Origin: Drosophila pseudoobscura
Lineage: Eukaryota; Arthropoda; Insecta; Diptera; Drosophilidae
DNA: 64,000 nt
Reading direction: 5' to 3'
NCBI RefSeq assembly: GCF_009870125.1
Contig: NC_046679.1
Coordinates: forward strand, 24,366,001-24,430,000
A program made the position numbers and the translations under genes. The notes below the pieces were generated by a model. The model was not told the DNA's origin, ran no database searches, and was given only the letters and a program-made list of their open reading frames with translations. Shown piece after piece: positions 14,201 to 25,650 of the stretch (positions are counted from its first letter, which is position 1; each line of letters begins with the position of its first letter).

Positions 14201-17200
14201 TGCTTATAAATTATGCTCTTTGGTCTGTCTCCAGCAGTCTTCCATTCCCAGTGGTACCATGCCAGGCTCCCTTTTATATCTCTTTTCCTGCAGCCCATCA
14301 GAAATTCAAAATTAAATTTGACGCCCTGATATACTCCTGCCAACAAAACTTTGCATTTCCAGTTGAAGCTTTTTCATTTTCATTTTCGTTTTTTGGCTTT
14401 GGTTTTTTATTTTGGCATCAGACAAAAGAATTGACTTTTAATTAGGCAACTGTCAACAGTTTTTGAGGCAGTTGCCTCTCAAACTCCGCGCCTCACAAAC
14501 TTCTATCAAAATCTCATTAGCACAACGCATGGCATGAGACCACAAAATGGCTTCCCACTCTGTCTCTGTTCTCTGTTACTGTGTGTGTGTTTGGATTGTG
14601 TCTGTGTGGGTGTGTTTTTGGGAGCGTAACGGTTCACTCCTTGCGGTTGCCATTTCGCTGTATGTATTTATCTGGCCCAAAAATGCCGAAGCGTCGAAAC
14701 AGGGAATGCCAGAACTGGGAGAAAAAACTTTTTATAATTAGTTTGCTTGCCATGTTATTGTTTAAACATCCAGGTCTCTCTCTCTCTCTCTCTCACTCTG
14801 TCCCTCTCCCTCTCCCTCTCCTTCTTCTTTTCTATCTCTTTCCCCCACACATGCTCTCAACATTCCAGTAATTGTGATTCTAATTGCAAAGGTAAAACTT
14901 TGACCAGGTGCCAGCTACAATATTGCATTACGAGTACTCTTCTGTTTCAGTTCTGTTGGTGAATATTTCCAGAAATTGCTTTGTTTTTTAGTTTTTGTAC
15001 AGCTTACAGCTCTTGTTGGACTGATATTGAAAGCTTCTAATTAACAGTGCCCCGTCAGGATATGCTGCAGATGGATGAGCCAGGTCCATGCCACAGGATG
15101 GCCACAAATAACAATGCAACATTGCAATATTTCCTCCTTCTGGATTTCATTTGAAAAATGTTCCATGCTGTGTGTCCCATAGGTCTTTTTGGGAACCTTG
15201 GCATAATTTGTAAAGGTATTTATCTGCTCTGACAGACTGACAGAATCTTAAGGTGGTTGTTTCCTAGGATTCTGAAATATTTGGCACTTGTTTTCGATTT
15301 TTATGCTGCTTTCGTATCCATCTGCAGGTATTTACATCTCCTCTTTTCTGACAGGCCAAAACAGGGAACCATTTTTATTATGCGCAACGAAATTAAAAAT
15401 TAAATTTTCTGTTCGTGTTGATGCTGATCTCTCTGGGCACGTCCTGTGCTTGGAAGGCACTGGCCTGAGCATTGGCTTACCCTGCCCCTAAATGCGGCAG
15501 TAACAACAATCAGTGTAGATGAGTTCTGTGGATGGGGGACGCATCCCCCTGGGCGATGCGGCAGAGGGAACAGCGCAATTTGCGAGCCGCAAATTGTCTA
15601 AGGTAATCACTTGCCGCAAATTGTTGTTGTTCTTTTTGCCCCAACACGAGTCCGCCCCGCTGCTGTTGCTGCTGAAGCTGCTCCTGTTTTTGTTGTATTA
15701 TTATTGTGCATTATACGGAAATTGACAAAGAAGAAATTTTTTGTTGGTTGGCTTGAAAATAGCAAAAGAAAAACTGGGAAAAGGCAACAGAAAATTCGAC
15801 TTCGAATGCCACTTGAGAATTTAATAAAAAGGACGAAGAAGGAACAGTGAAAGCAGGAAAGGGACAGAGACGCAGTCAGAGAAAGAGACACACAGGAGGA
15901 TGCTGGAATTGTGGAGCACAAGTGCCGGTTAAATATTTTAGGCAAATGCCGTGGCCCCAGCTCGGATCCAGCCTTCGCACACACCCACACCCACACCCAC
16001 CCCTAGACTGACGAGTTACCAGGACAAAATAAATCAGCTGGGGCGTAGGCACTTGAGTTGATTTATGGCCAAGACTGGAGGAGGCTCACGCTACGGCAGA
16101 GGCTGAATCATCAGGTAGGGATGCTATGCTCCACTTTCCCAAATTGCTTCGAGCCGAGCTGTGGAGACGGACTCCGTCTCCAGTCATTGACAATGGCTGC
16201 CGGAAGGAGCTAGGGGACCCAGACGCACTTGCGGAGCATCTCAGCTCGTTTTGAAGTTTGAGCCTCAGTCGAAAAAACAAATCTCGAATCTGAGACAAGA
16301 ACTCTCCGCCCAGCTGCAGTTCATCAGTCAGTCAGGTAGTCTGTCATTCAAGCATTCAGGCACTGCAACATTTAGTCAATCAGAGCTCTTGTCCTTTATG
16401 CCACTCGAAGCTGAAAGTTGTCTTTGATATTTGGTAGACATTTCTGGCTTCGCTTCGTTTTGCACTTCAACGTATCTGATTGTCTTGCTGCCTGCCTTCC
16501 TCCCTGCCTCTATCGCAACCACCTTTGCTACCAATTTTGCGCTGTCCGCATTTTAATTACACAGACATTAAAAAAATACACAACAAAACGAAATTAATTC
16601 TGGGGATGGCCTGAAAAGGTGGCCAGGGTACGAGTAAGTGAGCCTACAAGCTGTCGGCACGTGGACAAACTCAAGCCGAGGTGAAATCGAAGACAATCAA
16701 AAGGTGGAACGCACTTTGAATACACTGTCGATGGAAAAGAAAGAGGTATTCAATGTGAAAATGAAGAAACCAGGTATTAAAATATTTAAAACCAGAAGAA
16801 AATGCTACAAATGAAATAAATGAATGGTATTGGTAAACAAAAACAGGAGCCTTAGTTGGAAACTGAAGCATATTCTTGTTAGAACTAATCTTGTTACCGA
16901 AGATATTCGTGTTACGTAGAAGATTTACCCCCACAAGGGGATAATCCCAATAAGGCTTTCCCCCTCCTGTAATCTTGCCACCAATTTAAGTATTTTTCTA
17001 GCATTGCCAGCTCTTATACGGGAAATAAATGCTCTCGGGAAGGGCATTCAGCATATTTATGGCTGCAATTAAACTTGAATGTCTTTCGTGGGCCGCCAAA
17101 AAGTAGGCAACACATTTTAATGAGCCAAACGCCCTAAAACCGAGCCAAATACTCGTATAATTAAAACAGTTGAGTTGTGTGCTGGATGGGGATGGGGATG

Positions 17201-17812
17201 GGATTAGCAATAGAAGAATTGGACCAGCACACCGCTAAAGCCCTATTAGAAGGGATAATGGTATGGCTGCTGCTGGGCCACAGATATCATTTGAGTGTTA
17301 ATATTTAAGGTGGAGAGGATTTGAGAAGCTGCTGCTAAAGCGCACAGTCACACCTTTGCGGAGGACAGCTAGGAACCAGGAAAAATTTCATTACTCTAAT
17401 GTGTTTCACGTCACATCAATGTCAGCCGGTGTGTACTCTAGATGTGGCAAATGTGAAAATCCGGAACAAGCTGGAGTCAGATGGCCAGGACGGAGCATGG
17501 CAGGACCAGGATCTAGAGCAGGGCAAGTGCCTGCCTGCGGCTGGATGTCGCTCAGGATTCTTCCCGGCTTGTTGTCACTGCAACGTGCCAACAGCAACAG
17601 CAACAATGACAATGAGCCCTCTTCCACCCACCAACCCAACCCCATATCTTTTTTCTTCCCCCCACTCTCTGTTTAGCTCTTTCTTTGTCTTCTGCCATAC
17701 ATCTTCGTCATTTCATTGCAGTTGTCAGCCCCAACAATGCCATGCAAAATGCCACAACCCGCCTCTGTCTGTAACACCCCAACCCTCCCCCAGAGTGATG
17801 CATTGTGGTGCC
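5201..17812. other. Long noncoding stretch
   Basis: I found no gene I can support in these 12.6 kb. Low-complexity tracts are frequent and generate most of the open frames. They include a GCCCT pentamer repeat at 12698-12719, (TG)n at 13045-13060, GAGGCTGA-type repeats at 13459-13506, a TTC/CCA-type tract at 13540-13620, a (TC)n/(CCCTCT)n tract at 14774-14832 and (CACACC)n at 15978-16003. The high density of homopolymers, CAG/CTG runs and AT blocks fits fly intergenic or large-intron DNA. Confidence 0.5.
14774..14832 (+). repeat. Polypyrimidine microsatellite (TC)n / (CCCTCT)n
   Basis: An uninterrupted (TC) run is followed by several CCCTCT units and then a TTC run. Its complement is GAGA-type sequence that could bind GAGA factor, but no promoter was recognised beside it. 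Confidence 0.85.
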
Positions 17813-18261
17813 TCATGTTTCTACCCTCGCATAGAGTATTTGCGATCTCATCCAGATGATGTAAAGAAGAGAACAAATCATTTCAAGCACGATAAAATAT
17901 ATATTTGGGGGCCCGAAAAAATATATTTTGTTGAGCGATTTACACACCAGATCTTTGTAGCTGCGAATCGAAACGATGCTTTTGAAAGGGTAACTATGAT
18001 TCGGCTTGAAATACTTACCTTCGTTTCTTGTGTTTTTTAATCCGCTGATTTGCTGGTCCATATTTTCTAGTAACATTTACGTTGATTTTCCTCCAGATCG
18101 GAATTTTGTACCTTCCTCTAGTGGAGTCCTTCTGATCCAACTTGCCAAAAATTGCCTTCGGTATCAGGGGGTTCAATTTGCCTTCGTCTTGCTTGTGCTC
18201 CAGTTCTTGGTTCTGTTTCTTGCTTTTGCGTCTCAAAAAATGGCTTAAAGAGCAGACACAT
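17813..18261 (-). CDS. Small basic Lys/Arg-rich protein, two exons, one-base frame problem
   Basis: The proposed structure is the complement of join(17813..17960, 18019..18261). It has a 58-nt intron with donor GTAAGT and acceptor TTCGCAG, and codons run through the junction (..KKHKKR|S-YKDLVCKS..). Exon 1 is strongly basic (RRKSKKQNQELEHKQ, KIPIWRKINVNVTRKYGP, RIKKHKKR). The ATG at 18261 opens MCLLFKPF and is one base out of frame with this stretch. The switch falls in a run of six T's at about 18236-18241, and with five T's the whole transcript would read 129 codons. The exon 2 tail is hydrophobic (IYFIVLEMICSLLYIIW), which is odd for a nuclear basic protein and suggests a membrane anchor. 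I do not recognise the family. It may be a real gene with a sequence error, or a young pseudogene. Confidence 0.45.
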
Positions 18262-18286
18262 GGGACAAATAAATGCAGGTAGAATT

Positions 18287-18296
18287 CCCTTTTATA
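18287..18296 (-). promoter_or_regulatory. TATA-like box TATAAAAGGG
   Basis: The minus strand carries a perfect TATAAAAGG string 35 nt upstream of the ATG at 18261. If it is used, the 5' leader is only a few nucleotides, so initiation may instead occur upstream. An AATCGATA string resembling a DRE lies near 18370. Confidence 0.35.
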
Positions 18297-21200
18297 CTGT
18301 CAGGGTTTCGCTCAGGCAACTGGAAAATCCGGGCAGTAGGCAGAAAAATATACCCATAGTGTGCCCATATCGATTGAGTTGTCAATGGATAAGTTCTTAG
18401 CTTTATTTCACATGATATATCATTGGTAACGCAATTCAGAACGAATTTTATGATTTTCTAGATACGGTAGTTTATCAATTGATACATAGGGGTTTCATTC
18501 TCTAAATTATTGCCTTGAAGGTGGTTTTACATGATCATATTGCAGGTACTCCAGAAGATTATAAACTTAAATCTTACCGTACAAGCTTTTAGCTTATCTT
18601 GAAATGATAATATATTTTTAGTTACAAAACAACTATTTACTATTCAAAAGGGTTGTTGTCTTTGTTGAGATATCGGTCGAATGGCTATTGTTTATTGTTA
18701 AGGATGCTTTCTAATAAATAAAACCATAGAAAATCAACCATTTGGTGCTGAAATATGGCCAAGAAACTGCCTTTCCGCACGTAGCAGAATTTATTTCCTC
18801 CCACCAAAATCAAAACATCAAATTTATGGCTTTAGTTTAAAAATTTCAGCTTTGATCAATTTATTGCCCGGCACGTTTCCACGCTAACTAACTCAAACAA
18901 TTTTGGGGCCACACGTGTCCCGTTTCTGCTCGGGCTGAATCTAAACCAATTGAGACCGAAAACTGACCGCAACTAAAAGAAAGGCCTGGACCTACCTGGA
19001 CGGAACAGCAGGTGGATGATGGAGCTCTGGGTGGAGTATTGGGATTGGACGGTGGAACCACACTGTGCTGTCTTTATGGAGCCATGTGCACGTGTTTCTG
19101 GCAGACAGTGGCCGCTGGCCAGAAAACCTCCTTAGTGTTCGCTGGAGAGGAAATTCATGGCCACTTAAATGCTGTAAAATAGACCAAACTGCCGGCACTA
19201 AAAAGCAAAAGTTGCTCCCTCTACTCGTACCAGAACTTTAGTTTAGCTTTCAAAACCACACACACACACACACACACAAACCTTGGCCACTTTTATGGCT
19301 CATCATTTTTTTGGCCCCTATCTTTTGCTTCTATTTTCTCCAGTTTGTTGGGGCCAGTTATAAAAAGCTAAAGTTGAACTTTTTCTGGCCGAGCGGGTAG
19401 CAGGCGGTAAATCGGTTTTTATTGTGCATAAATTAAAAATGCTCAATTAAAACTGTAGAAATTAAAAAGAGTTTCTCAGTGTTCCTCTGAGGCAGAAACT
19501 TCGGTGTAGATGCAGGTGCCCTCAAGCTCGGTCTCCAGCTCAGTCCTCTTGGACTTTGTTAGCTCGGTAAAATATAACATGAAAGAGACGTCTATTTACA
19601 AATTTACTTATGCAAACCAGACCGAGAATATGAAATCGAGTGGAAGGCGAAACTGCAAACATATGCCTCACACGTGGCGTATGCGAAATATTCGATGCAG
19701 ACACAACTACCGAAGCAATTATTTATACATTTGTTGCACATTAATGCATAATTATTGTCAATAATTAACACAACAAGAAAACAATGAAATGCTGCAGCGC
19801 ATTACAATTATTTTTTCAGTGTGTGTTCTATATTTATCAAGTACATTTGCATAATCAGCGGCAAACGCATGATATTTTTTCATGATATCCATTATTAATA
19901 CAGGTCAGAGCCCTGTTCTGGCACCACCTTTTGTTTGGATGCATTTATTATATGTGTTAAGCTTAAAAATTAATCCCCAGTTGCTTGATTAACAAAAGAC
20001 CTGATCTGTGTGTGTGTGCATTATTAATGATATTTTTTATGCTACAAAAAATGGATTTTGTAGCGCCCAGATAAATTTTCAAAATAATGTGTAAATGGCC
20101 ACCAACAAGAGAATTATCTGAGGGAAAATATCATTAACATGCAAATAATTTGAATCAGGTATAAACTAAGTGAAAACATACTCCCAAACAGCGACACATG
20201 AGGGAAAAATCTACCGCTTTCAATGGAAAACTTTCTTTTATTCTGCGTAATTAGAAAACATTTTATAAACGTCTTATTTTCTCTTGAGTCTTCCACCTTC
20301 TTCTTAACATTTTCGAGCCAAAACTAACAAACTATTAACTTCAAGCGGAATGTCTGTCAAATGCAGTCAAATGCAAGTCCCGGCGGCGATGAAAATCAAT
20401 TTTCTATGGCAGCGTGCAGCACGAAAAAAACCAAAGTCTGAAAAGAAAAATTCCCAGAGACACATGCCGAGGCGCGCACGGAATGATGCCAGCCATCTCC
20501 ATCTTCATCTGAATCTGAATCGTGAATCGGAATCAGAATCAGATGGAATCAAGGGGCAGGAATCAGCAAGTCGAAGGAATGCCGAGCAATGCAAATAGCT
20601 CTAAATGCATTTGACGATGCTGTGATTTGATTTCGATATCCTATGCGCCTCCTTTTGTGGGTGTGGGCCTGTCTCTCGTATCTGTGTGTGTAAGTGTGTG
20701 TGTGTGTGTGCGTGTTGACTTTCAATTTCTGTTCGCGAGCGAAACTTTTTCTCTTGCTTTGATTACACTATGCTCCAAGGGGAGCTTTTTTCTCGGTCAT
20801 GAAGCAGAAAAGGGATCTCCTCGTCTAACATATTCAGTATTCAAAAAGGGCTATAAAAAGAATTGGCGTTAGAAATTTAAATAAAAGTATGAAAAAGGGG
20901 AGAAAAATGTTAAGTTTCTCACAATTTCAGTATTTTGCTGAAGAGTGTTGCAGTTGCAATGCAACGACTTTTTCCTTTTGCAGAAATTGCATTCGAAAGT
21001 TGGTAAACTGCTTCTAGCATGCTTCCGTTTAATCATTTTCCCCGCTTTACCCCGATTTGTCGTTTCTCCTGGTATTGTTGTTATTGGGCCCGTTGTTGGC
21101 TGATTGGGTGGCTGGGTGGGGTAGTGGGGAGGCTCCACGCTCACTTAGCTGATTGCAGTAGCTATCAAAAATTGGCCGGAGACAACGTGTCGTATGCGTG

Positions 21201-23275
21201 ATATTATGTTGGGTCGTGCTTATTCGCACTTGTCTCGAGAGTGGCACGGGCCACGTGGCCTGTCCTCGCACATCTTCATTCATATTGTCTGTCGCTCCAG
21301 GAAGCACCTGGAGGTGCGCAGGATGTCGGAAGGGAGCCTAGAAAAAACTTTGTTAATTTTGAGAAGCTCACGCAATAAAGCAAACGCAGGCAGCGCATCA
21401 CGTGCGCATTTAAGTTGCAAGTTACAACGGCAACGTGCCGCATCCGCAGATACACGGACACAGCCAAAGACACACATAGATACACGCTCGCACACACACG
21501 ACTAGTTAGCTCATGTCAGTGTAAATTTTACACACAACAAAACCAGAGAAACCTGATGCCGCATACAAAACCCACTCGAGAGCAGATCCCCAGCTTCCCC
21601 ACGAATTTTCACCTTTTTGCGGTTTATTTTCACGCGCGTGTGCAATAAAAAGATACTCGTATACCAAGGCGGGAGTAACGGAAGTCGAGGCAAGTTTTTG
21701 GCATCTACAACGGCATAACGGAAAGAGGTCGCTCACGTGGAGGCAGAGGCACCACCGTCGCTGGCTGCGCTGCATAATCAGGCAAAGGCGCCGTCGACAA
21801 CGACAACATTTATCAAATGAAATGCACGTGCCAAGCGCTTGCCTCGACCTGCCCTGCCGTGCCATGCCCCATCCGACTGGTTGCCGCTTCCGTGTGCCGC
21901 TCCCGGTTGTTGGGATAAGGTTCTGGGGCACCGGGCCCATATCTCTTGGGCATAACTTGTGCGCGAGGGTTGATTTTGTGAGTTCCAGAAGCCAAGAAAT
22001 AACTTTCTACCTATGAGATAGTAAGGGCAACTGGTCTATAAAATGTTACTCATTGCAAATGGGGATCTGCAGATATATTGAAATCGTTGAAAAGTCGATA
22101 GAGTTTAAGAAAATATGTTTGGTTTTCAATCGTCTAATGGGGACAAGTTGAGAAATAAATTGAAACCGTGAAAAATATTATTTTTGTCTGCTTGTAGGGT
22201 GGATAATTGGAAAAGTGATCCCAGATCTCTTTGAGTGCGAGCTTTAGGTATCATCCGAACTCCTGTATCAGCCCTCTCTGCTGGATAATATCTATCTTTA
22301 CAGAAAGAGTTTATATCTTTCGTATTCGACTATGAGAGCTAAGTCAGCTGCCAGTTGCAGTTGCAGTGCATCCTCGTAATTATAATGAGCAAAGTTTGGA
22401 GCATCGGATTCTTTTTCAATGAATTAGCATTGCGCAGCGATTTGCAAGTTGGCCTGGGACCCAGGCTATGGATAGATGAGTGAATGAATGGATAGTCCTT
22501 AAGTGCAGGCCCCTCCCGCACAGCAAACTGGCTGTGACTGATTACACAAATACATACTCGCATAGTGAAGAGCCTCCTCCTTTCCGTCTTCTACAGAGAG
22601 AGAGAGAAATTGCATTCTGCTGTCGTGGAAGTTTCCGCACCTTGCAACCAAGTGGCTGCCACCGATGCTGCTGCTGACTCTGATGCCAATGCCACTGTTG
22701 CTGGTGTTGTTGCACCAGCTGCCTAAGTGCCATGCATTGAGATTGAGTTGTTTTCCTTGTAGGAGTGCGATTCCTCTTCAACCTCATCTTCTTCATCCTG
22801 GGGGTCCCCATCCTTGGGGCGCATTCCACTCGAGAAAATCGATGATGTCTTGGGTGCTTTTGTTTTTGCAGCCGCACTTCAACTTGAAATGTTTTGATAA
22901 ACTACGTAGCTCTGGCTATGCAAAGAAGGAAGGAAAACCCAAGAAAAGGAAAGCAAAAGGAAAAGAAAAGAGCCAAGGAACTTTAAGCTGCAACTGCAGC
23001 AGCAGCAAAAGCAGCAATAGCAGCAGTTGTCAAAATGCTTAAGTAACAGAGGTGGAGCCATGGAGAAAGAAAAACTTTGGCCAACTGTCGAAAAACAAGC
23101 GAAATGAAATTGGTAAAACAATTGTCAATGCGTCAATTTGAATGGATTTCAGTTGCAGGCGACAGACGGCGGCAGATAAAAACATCAGCAAGAACAAGTG
23201 TCGAAAGTTGTCCCAAAACAAACTTTCACAATAGAGAAAGTAGTCCTTGACAAAGCTGGATAAGTAGAGAAGATC
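18297..23275. other. Noncoding stretch
   Basis: No gene is supported here. The stretch contains (AC)n at 19257-19278, (TG)n at 20682-20714, CAG-rich tracts around 22985-23035 and AT-rich blocks at 18400-18780 and 19780-20330. The largest open frames lie in simple-sequence DNA and have no splice or start context. Confidence 0.5.
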
Positions 23276-23281
23276 TATAAA
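23276..23281 (+). promoter_or_regulatory. TATA box (TATAAA) of the 125-aa secreted-protein gene
   Basis: A perfect TATAAA lies 48 nt upstream of the ATG at 23329. That predicts a transcription start near 23307 and a leader of about 20 nt. Confidence 0.6.
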
Positions 23282-23328
23282 CAGAGCTATTTTCGGAGAG
23301 AGATTGTAAACGAACAACAGCCACAAAT

Positions 23329-23763
23329 ATGAACTGCAAGTTTCTTATATTTTGTATAATATTCAACTTATTTTGTATGGGTGAGTAGCCAATGAAAGCC
23401 AATCAAATCACTCCCCTGAACTCCGTGGCATTCCCAGATTTGCTAAGCAGCGCCAGCTGTCTGCGGGGCACACGCCACGTGTGGCAGCTGGAGCCTCCCA
23501 AAGAGATGGGCAGCTGCAAACGACTATCACCATTACGCTCTGAATTCGATGACAAAGGAACTGTTCCTGTTGTTGCAGCCCTCAATAATGGATTGTCAAC
23601 CCTTGGAAATGTTCTCTCTCAATATGCAGCTATTAACCGTAAGTCCGATTATGATAAGGCTGTTGAACAGCAGATAACGATGAATGCGACAGTTTCAGGA
23701 ATACATCCAACAGATGGTCAACTGAAGAACAAGCCGGCGAAGATAAATCGCATGTCCACATAA
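23329..23763 (+). CDS. Small secreted protein, 125 aa, two exons (orphan)
   Basis: The CDS is join(23329..23380, 23438..23763). Exon 1 encodes the signal-peptide core (MNCKFLIFCIIFNLFCM). It is followed by a 57-nt intron (donor GTGAGT, acceptor TTCCCAG) that keeps the frame (ATG G|AT TTG). Cleavage is likely after LLSSAS, just before the first mature cysteine. The mature chain has two cysteines (about residues 25 and 44), a neutral middle (VPVVAALNNGLSTLGNVLSQYAA), one N-glycosylation sequon (NAT) and a Lys-rich tail. TATAAA lies 48 nt upstream and AATAAA 58 nt downstream. A 60-nt in-frame stretch inside exon 2 (23639-23698) has perfect GTAAGT and TTTCAG borders and could be an optional intron. 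Small two-exon secreted proteins of this kind are often seminal-fluid or immune peptides in flies. No family is recognised here. Confidence 0.72.
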
Positions 23764-23820
23764 GACTCTATCCCACAGTTTCGTTGTTTGTTAAGAGCCT
23801 CATTTTATATTTTTCAAGTT

Positions 23821-23826
23821 AATAAA
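23821..23826 (+). terminator. Poly(A) signal AATAAA
   Basis: AATAAA lies 58 nt after the stop codon of the secreted-protein gene and only about 45 nt before the TATA box of the next gene. Confidence 0.65.
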
Positions 23827-23871
23827 GATTAAAGAGCAGACATCATTTAGTTATCTAAAGAATATGCAGGG

Positions 23872-23879
23872 TATATATG
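23872..23879 (+). promoter_or_regulatory. TATA box (TATATATG) of the EcKL gene
   Basis: GGGTATATATGCC lies about 97 nt upstream of the preferred EcKL start at 23969. The predicted transcription start is near 23903. The ATG at 23864 would then lie upstream of the transcript, which argues for the downstream Met. Confidence 0.45.
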
Positions 23880-23968
23880 CCCTTGCTTATCTAATGTTCT
23901 GCCGGCTGCCTTTATCTTTTATCAGCAGTCACCTCAGACCTCGAGAGATTAGTTTGAATCGGTCACTT

Positions 23969-25305
23969 ATGGCAGCTGCAGCACCCGCTTGGATCACCGC
24001 TAAATATCTGAAAGATGCACTGCGACGGCACTACCAGGAGCCCCATATTGTGGTAGTTTTCCTTCAGCTCCAGTCAGCTCTGGGCAAGGGTGAAAACTAT
24101 GGAGCCGTCCTAACACGTATACGTCTCGTGTACCGCATAGGATTGGGTCAAGAGGTTAACGAATATCTGATAGCCAAGACCAAGCTGGATGATGAGGATG
24201 CAGACACCAGAGAGAAGAAGGCACCCTACGACATCTACAATCGCGAGCTGGAGATCTATGAGGAGGTGCTGCCGAAGCTGCAGCAGCTGGCAGGTGAGAG
24301 ACTCTGCCCCAAAGTGCTGCACATAGATCGCCAGCGAGGAGCTCTCATCATGGAGGACCTGAGCAGGCAGGGTTATGTGATGGCCCCGCGATTGGAGAGA
24401 TTGGATGAGCAGCATTTGAGATTGGTGCTGAGAAAGTTGGCCATGATGCAGGCAGCCTCGGCAGTGCTGGAGGAGAGGTCCCAGCGAGAGGGTTGTTTCT
24501 CTCTAAAGAAGTACGATCGCGGATTTTTTAATCGCTATACGGAGAGCTTTCGTTCGTATTTCGTGGGATGTCTGATGTCATGTGCCAGCTACCTTAAGAC
24601 ACAACCGGGCTACGAAAAGCATTCTGACTTGCTGGATGAGCTGTCTCCCCATTATATGAGACTGGGACTGCTTTGCTTTCAGCCCGAGGCAGAGCACATA
24701 AATGTGCTGACTCACGGAGATGTTTGGACAAACAACATGATGTTCAAGTACGGAGCGGAGGGGCCAGTCGATGTGCTCCTGATTGACTTTCAGTATGCCT
24801 TCTGGGGCTCGCCTACGCTGGACATTCATCATCTTCTGAACACCTCAGCGGTGGAGCGGGTGCGAAGCGAGCGTCAGCTGGAGATGAGATGTGTCTATCA
24901 TGAGGTGTTTGTTCGTGAGCTACAGAGGCTCAAGTTCAAGAGTCAGAGGTTGCCCAGTCGGAAGCAGTTCCATTTGCAATCGGAGCAGAAGCGTTTCTAT
25001 GGTGCGGATGGTAGTGGTTTATCCTGTATGAGACAAATGATCAAGGAATTTGTATTCTTTCAGCTGTCCACTGCGGTCTGCTGCTGCAACCTGTGCTGCT
25101 CAACACGGACGATACGGATGCAGATTTCGCAGCTCTGCTCTCGGATCAACCTCGCGGACTGAACATGAAACGAAGGCTCTACCAGAACGAAGCCATTCAG
25201 GGGTCCATCAGACAACTGGTTACAGAATTCGAGCTTGAGGGACTGTTAGACCCGCAGCAATATGATGGACTTACCCTTAATGAAGTGGGGTCTGGCTCCT
25301 TTTGA
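23969..25305 (+). CDS. EcKL (ecdysteroid-kinase-like, CHK family) protein, frameshifted near the C-terminus
   Basis: EcKL proteins are choline-kinase-fold small-molecule kinases, some of which phosphorylate ecdysteroids or xenobiotics. Visible motifs, numbered from the ATG at 23864, are the Gly-rich loop GKGENYG (74-80), Lys in AKTK (105), the catalytic HGDVWTNN (284-291) and the metal-binding IDFQ (307-310) followed by SPTLD. The first Met gives 35 extra residues, so I prefer M36 at 23969, which is followed by the family-typical PAWITAKYL start. The frame runs through QSEQKRFYG and EFVFFQLSTAV, then is lost at about 25079 beside a CTG repeat. It is open in the next frame to 25305 with the expected family tail (LLNTDDTDADFAALLSDQPR..). 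One missing base would join the two parts. It is either a sequence error or a young truncation. The catalytic residues all precede the shift. Confidence 0.8.
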
Positions 25306-25616
25306 TAAACTCCCACCACATTACACGTTTCAATTAGAACGGGGGCTAATAAGCATAAGGGATGCATAGCGGATGGAAGACACAGCCACAGGCCGCAGGC
25401 ATTTTAAAGCTTTTCGCCAGAACATCTCTCTGAATTATGAGCCACACAAAATACACAGCGAAAACACATTCAGCCAGGCCAAAACAAAAGCGCAACATAT
25501 TTAGCCAGCAAATGGCAAGAAAGAGGCAGCAAAAGACCGAGACAGCCATGGATGGGGCCAGGCTCCGAATAGTTACACACATTTTTTGAATTGTTTAGGA
25601 TTTTTGCATGAGTGTG

Positions 25617-25650
25617 TGAGTGAGTGAGTGAATGAATGAATGAATGAATG
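25617..25650 (+). repeat. GAGT/GAAT tetranucleotide microsatellite
   Basis: Several GAGT units pass directly into five or so GAAT units, a compound microsatellite. Confidence 0.85.

Noticed and set aside
17399-18040. 213-codon plus-strand frame
   Set aside because: It crosses simple-sequence DNA and overlaps, antisense, a spliced minus-strand gene with consensus splice sites. Shadow frame.
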